DNA from: a virus
Length of the DNA: 64,000 nt
Reading direction: 5' to 3' (one strand)
IMG/VR virus record: IMGVR_UViG_3300025274_001348
Location: 20,543-84,542 of that record
In this document: positions 60,629 through 64,000 of the stretch, one piece after another
Layout: the number at the start of each line of letters is the position of its first letter
Position numbering within the stretch: the stretch's first letter is position 1
Notes under the pieces: generated by a model
Databases searched by the model: none
What the model was told of the DNA's origin: nothing
What the model saw: the letters and a program-made list of their open reading frames with translations, nothing else
Translations under genes and position numbers: made by a program

Positions 60629-61144
60629 ATGAACAACTCTAGCAAAAAATATCAATCTCAATCCGAGCTTGAGGAACAGTTAATACTAAAGCATTACGGG
60701 TTAGCTGTTTCTCAAGCTCTTAGATTTATTGGCAATGATAAACAGCTTCTTGAAGATTACATTCAAGTGGGTTTAATAGGATTATTGAAAGCGGTAAGAA
60801 AATACGACGAAAACCGATCCAAATTCTCCACGTTTGCTACAACATGTATAAAAAACGAGCTTATAAACTTTGTCAATCGATCACTCAAACGAGACAAAAA
60901 GGTTAACGTGATTTATAACAGTGATCTTCTTTCAACCCTTTCTGAAAAGTATGCTACCGATCCAACAGACTGTTTTGAAACCATTAATGACTTGTTCACA
61001 GAAGAACAAAGGTTTATCATCACAAAAAAAATTCAAAACATTCCCGATGAAGAAATATCTCAAGCAATCGGTTGTTCCAACGTTGCTCTCAAGGACAAGA
61101 TAAGAGATATAATCGGTACGATTAAAGGATCTTATGCGCGATAG
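60629..61144 (+). CDS. sigma-70-like transcription factor (third of three)
   Basis: 171 aa. Region 2: EDYIQVGLIGLLKAVRKYDE and FSTFATTCIKNELINFVN. Region 4 is weak (IPDEEISQAIGCSNVALKDK). Starts right after the ssb stop. Resembles sporulation/flagellar-type sigma region 2 more than the other two proteins do. May set the late programme. Confidence 0.85.
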   Translation: MNNSSKKYQSQSELEEQLILKHYGLAVSQALRFIGNDKQLLEDYIQVGLIGLLKAVRKYDENRSKFSTFATTCIKNELINFVNRSLKRDKKVNVIYNSDLLSTLSEKYATDPTDCFETINDLFTEEQRFIITKKIQNIPDEEISQAIGCSNVALKDKIRDIIGTIKGSYAR

Positions 61145-62777
61145 AAAAAAGAAAATTTTACTTTGCTGTGAAGCCACCTATCTGAACACTGGCTATGCTA
61201 CTTATGGTAGGGAACTCATGAAGCGCCTCTACCAGAGTGGGAAATACGAATTGGCTGAATTTGCTAGCTACGGTGAGGCTGATGATCCTAGGGCAAATAC
61301 CATACCTTGGAAATTCTATCCCAATGCTCCAGATCAAAACAATCCAGCACAGGTTGAAGAATACCATAGCAATGGGACCAATCAATTTGGAGAGTGGAGA
61401 TTTGAAAGCGTACTTTTGGATTTCAAGCCTGATATAGTATTTGATATACGAGACTTTTGGATGGTGGATTTTCAAGAGAGGTCACCGTTCAGAAAATTCT
61501 TTCATTGGGTGGTCATGCCAGCCGTAGATGCTTTTCCACAAAATGAACAGTGGTTAGCTACATATGCTAATGCTGACGGAGTTTTTAGCTATTCAGACTG
61601 GGGATTCGAAACCTTAAGAAACGAAAGCAATAATAAAATTAATTGCCTTGGGTCCGCGCCGCCCTCCGCAGATGCGGCCTATAAACCGGTTGCCGATAAA
61701 GATCAACACAGGATATCCATGGGATTCGAGCCGGATATTAAGATCATCGGGACTGTAATGCGAAACCAGAGGAGAAAATTGTTTCCCGATTTGTTTGAAA
61801 CATTCAGAAAGTTTCTAGATATGTCGGGAAGAAATGACGTATATTTATATTGTCATACTAGCTATCCAGATGTAGGATGGGATATTCCCAAGCTTATTAA
61901 TCAACACGGTCTATCGTCCAAGACAATTTTTACATACGTATGTATGGACTGCAAGCGAGCCTTTCCAGCATTTTTTTCTGACGCAAGAACACAATGCGCG
62001 ATTTGCGGAAGCAGCAGGGCGGGGCTGTCAAGCGTGCAGAAAGGGGTGTCATACGAGTTCCTGTCTTCAATTATGAACCTGTTTGACCTTTATATTCAAT
62101 ACGCAAACAGCGAAGGATTTGGTCTTCCTCAAGTAGAAGCCGCTGCCTGTGGTGTACCAGTAATGTCTGTAGATTATTCTGCAATGTCTAGCGTGATCAG
62201 AAAACTACAAGGGGAACCGCTAAAAATCAAAGGCTTGTATCAAGAATTAGAAACAGGGTGCAACAGGGCCGTTCCAGACAATGATTATTCAGCATTAAAA
62301 ATAAAGGAGTTTTTTGATCTCACAAGCGAAGAAGCTAATCAAAAAGGGGTTATTTGCAACGAAATGTTTCTGAAACATTATCAATGGGACATTACCGCAA
62401 AAATATGGTCTGATTATTTTGACAGTGTAGAAATTAAACCCGAGGAGGAGACGTGGATGTCACCCCCTAGAGTATACTCTCCGAGCAGAGAAATCCCCAC
62501 TGATATCAGCCCTAAAGAGTATGTTAAGTGGCTTATGGTAAACGTTCTATGTGAACCAGACCGTTTGAATTCATATATGGAATCTAGATTGATACGAGAT
62601 CTAAATTACGGGTTTCATATGGAGGGAACCGGTGGTATGTATTTTAACGAAGACGCGATGCAGTTTACTCGACCACAATTTGAGCCATTCGACAGAGAAA
62701 CCGCTTACGATTGCATGCTAGATCTTTGTCTCAGAAGAAATATTTGGGAGCAAAAAAGAATTGAGATGATAGGATGA
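61134..62777 (+). CDS. GT-B glycosyltransferase with zinc-ribbon insertion
   Basis: 547 aa. N-terminal GT-B half (ILLCCEATYLNTGYATYGRE), then GTVMRNQRRKLFPDLFETF, a four-Cys insertion YVCMDCKRAFPAFF...CAICG, and the donor motif YANSEGFGLPQVEAAACGVPV (20-residue window shown in part). A C-terminal extension of about 110 residues follows. The insertion lies between two Rossmann elements and is not usual in GT4. Donor unknown. Confidence 0.8.
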   Translation: MRDRKKKILLCCEATYLNTGYATYGRELMKRLYQSGKYELAEFASYGEADDPRANTIPWKFYPNAPDQNNPAQVEEYHSNGTNQFGEWRFESVLLDFKPDIVFDIRDFWMVDFQERSPFRKFFHWVVMPAVDAFPQNEQWLATYANADGVFSYSDWGFETLRNESNNKINCLGSAPPSADAAYKPVADKDQHRISMGFEPDIKIIGTVMRNQRRKLFPDLFETFRKFLDMSGRNDVYLYCHTSYPDVGWDIPKLINQHGLSSKTIFTYVCMDCKRAFPAFFSDARTQCAICGSSRAGLSSVQKGVSYEFLSSIMNLFDLYIQYANSEGFGLPQVEAAACGVPVMSVDYSAMSSVIRKLQGEPLKIKGLYQELETGCNRAVPDNDYSALKIKEFFDLTSEEANQKGVICNEMFLKHYQWDITAKIWSDYFDSVEIKPEEETWMSPPRVYSPSREIPTDISPKEYVKWLMVNVLCEPDRLNSYMESRLIRDLNYGFHMEGTGGMYFNEDAMQFTRPQFEPFDRETAYDCMLDLCLRRNIWEQKRIEMIG

Positions 62778-63907
62778 AGGTACTATATATTGGATGCTAT
62801 AGAGACGGAACCGGATGGGCACAAGCTGCCATCGATTACATTTTGTCTATGGATGCTGCTGGCATAGACGTAGTTCCAAGACCTGTCAAGCTTAACGACA
62901 GGCGTGTAGAGCCACCTAGCAGGATTCTTGAGTTAGAAAAAAAGAGCGATAGAGGTTGTGACATCTGTATTCAGCATGTATTGCCTCATATGTTAGATTA
63001 TAACGGGAGGTTTAAAAAGAACATAATTTTGTACGCTACGGAAACCGATAACTTCAAAAGATCTATCTGGGCCGAAAGAATTAACCAAATGGATGAGGCG
63101 TGGGTTATCAACAATGAGATGAAAATATGTTCAGAGGGAAGTGGTGTTACAATCCCGATAAAAGTTATTCCTCATGCATGCGATGTCGCTAAGTTTAAAA
63201 AAGAATACGAAAAAATAGATATTCCCAACTCAGAAGAAAATTTCGTATTCTATACGATAGGAGAGTTTACTCGTCGTAAAAATTTATCAACTCTCGTTAG
63301 AGCTTTTCATACTGAATTTTCTCCAGAAGAACCCGTATCAATTATGATTAAAACTAATCAGTACGGAACATCTCCAGAAGTTTGCAGAAATCAAGTTCGT
63401 GAAATGTGTCTCAATGTTAAAACCGGATTAAAACTTTATCCGTCTACAGATGATTATATAGAGGATCTAATTATAACAGATTATCTACAAGAAGAAATTG
63501 TCATGAGCCTTCATCAATCTTGTGACTGTTTTGTTATGCCCAGCTATGGAGAAGCGTGGTGCATACCAGCATTTGATGCTATGGGATTTGGTAATACTCC
63601 TATTTGCACAGACGTTGGTGGGATGACAGATTTTCTCGACGGCGGTGGAGGTATTTTGGTTAAGGGGAGATACGAGCCGGTGTTCGGCATGGTCGATACT
63701 TTCAATGATCTGTATACAGCAGGAGAAAATTGGAAATCTATAGATCCCGCCTCCTTGCAAAAAGCAATGAGACGTGTTTATAATTTATGGAAGGCTGACG
63801 ATCAGAAATATCACAACATGAGACAGCGTGGTATATCATCTGTAGAAAATTTCTCTCACAGGAACATAGGTAACCTAGTAAGGTCAATCTTAGAAGATGT
63901 CAATTAG
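62774..63907 (+). CDS. GT-B glycosyltransferase (GT4-like)
   Basis: 377 aa. LYIGCYRDGTGWAQAAIDYI at the start, IPHACDVAKF, FTRRKNLSTLVRAF and MPSYGEAWCIPAFDAMGFG with the E-x7-type donor motif, then TDVGGMTDFL. ATGA overlap with the preceding transferase. Part of a three-gene glycosyltransferase run that continues past the window end. Confidence 0.85.
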   Translation: MKVLYIGCYRDGTGWAQAAIDYILSMDAAGIDVVPRPVKLNDRRVEPPSRILELEKKSDRGCDICIQHVLPHMLDYNGRFKKNIILYATETDNFKRSIWAERINQMDEAWVINNEMKICSEGSGVTIPIKVIPHACDVAKFKKEYEKIDIPNSEENFVFYTIGEFTRRKNLSTLVRAFHTEFSPEEPVSIMIKTNQYGTSPEVCRNQVREMCLNVKTGLKLYPSTDDYIEDLIITDYLQEEIVMSLHQSCDCFVMPSYGEAWCIPAFDAMGFGNTPICTDVGGMTDFLDGGGGILVKGRYEPVFGMVDTFNDLYTAGENWKSIDPASLQKAMRRVYNLWKADDQKYHNMRQRGISSVENFSHRNIGNLVRSILEDVN

Positions 63908-64000
63908 TCCAGTATCATCTATAACCAGATCCGCTACAAGGCTTGATAACGAGCCTTTGAATATCTTAACCTTTCCTACCCATGAAAGGTATGAGACAGG
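63897..64000 (+). CDS. probable glycosyltransferase, N-terminal fragment
   Basis: Frame starts at ATG 63897, overlapping the previous gene, and is open to the window end. The visible 34 residues include LNILTFPTHERYET, like the first beta strand of another GT-B transferase. Cut by the window end. Confidence 0.5.
   Translation, partial: MSISPVSSITRSATRLDNEPLNILTFPTHERYET

Noticed and set aside
1-64000. CRISPR arrays, insertion sequences, integrase or attachment sites
   Set aside because: No regularly spaced repeats, transposase-like or integrase-like genes, or tRNA-flanking duplications were seen.

Overview
The window looks like part of a large, lytic-type tailed-phage genome (Caudoviricetes, probably jumbo class). 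Every gene I can support lies on the + strand. Genes are packed with 1-40 nt gaps or with ATGA/TAATG overlaps, and no stretch over 300 nt lacks a gene. The phage assignment rests on rIIA/rIIB homologues, a phage replisome (C-family polymerase, DnaB-type helicase, DnaG-type primase, SSB, RecA-like recombinase), a full dNTP-synthesis set (class II RNR, dUTPase, ThyX, dCMP deaminase, dNMP kinase), PhoH, three small sigma-like factors, and its own tRNA and tmRNA genes. No terminase, portal or capsid gene is in view, so the virion core must lie outside the window. A Tat-type DUF1501 protein, a family typical of Planctomycetes, hints at a planctomycete host; this is inference.

Layout. 1-7.2 kb: 5'-truncated acyl-CoA dehydrogenase, a sigma-like factor, small proteins, GMP reductase, class I fructose-bisphosphate aldolase, tRNA-Ile(UAU) and 3-hydroxyacyl-CoA dehydrogenase. 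7.16-7.5 kb: a complete tmRNA with a readable tag. 7.5-16.6 kb: nucleotidyltransferase, a deaminase-fold protein, GlmS, an odd tRNA-Arg(UCU)-like RNA, then a tight metabolic run (HAD, VOC, aldehyde dehydrogenase, arginine-deiminase-fold hydrolase, L-lysine 6-transaminase, shortened UDP-sugar dehydrogenase). 16.6-20.8 kb: rIIA-rIIB unit behind a good sigma70-type promoter and closed by a strong terminator. 20.8-28.1 kb: deoxyribosyltransferase-like protein, DUF1501, IscA-like carrier, glycosyltransferases, a methyltransferase and a membrane-anchored Cys-rich protein. 28.1-36.9 kb: small membrane proteins, a second sigma factor, duplicated virion-like proteins, a permuted NlpC/P60 protein and two exported trypsin-like proteases. 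36.9-40.7 kb: thioredoxin, GDP-fucose synthase, glycosyltransferase, GNA1-like acetyltransferase and a beta-propeller. 40.9-47.7 kb: nucleotide metabolism and small zinc proteins. 47.7-61.1 kb: recombination and replication, including a DNA polymerase III alpha split into two genes with a proofreading exonuclease gene between them. 61.1-64 kb: more glycosyltransferases, the last one cut by the window end.

How the genes work together. The replication block supplies a nearly self-sufficient replisome, fed by a B12-dependent dNTP pathway. The sugar genes (GlmS, GNA1-like, GDP-fucose synthase, phosphomannose-isomerase-type cupin, UDP-sugar dehydrogenase, nucleotidyltransferase, six or more glycosyltransferases) point to phage-directed glycan synthesis. 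A separate set (acyl-CoA and 3-hydroxyacyl-CoA dehydrogenases, lysine transaminase, semialdehyde dehydrogenase) resembles steps of lysine and acyl-CoA catabolism. The most unusual items are the split replicase with an AUU-started exonuclease, the phage tmRNA, the pseudoknotted tRNA-Arg-like RNA, and the lysine cassette.
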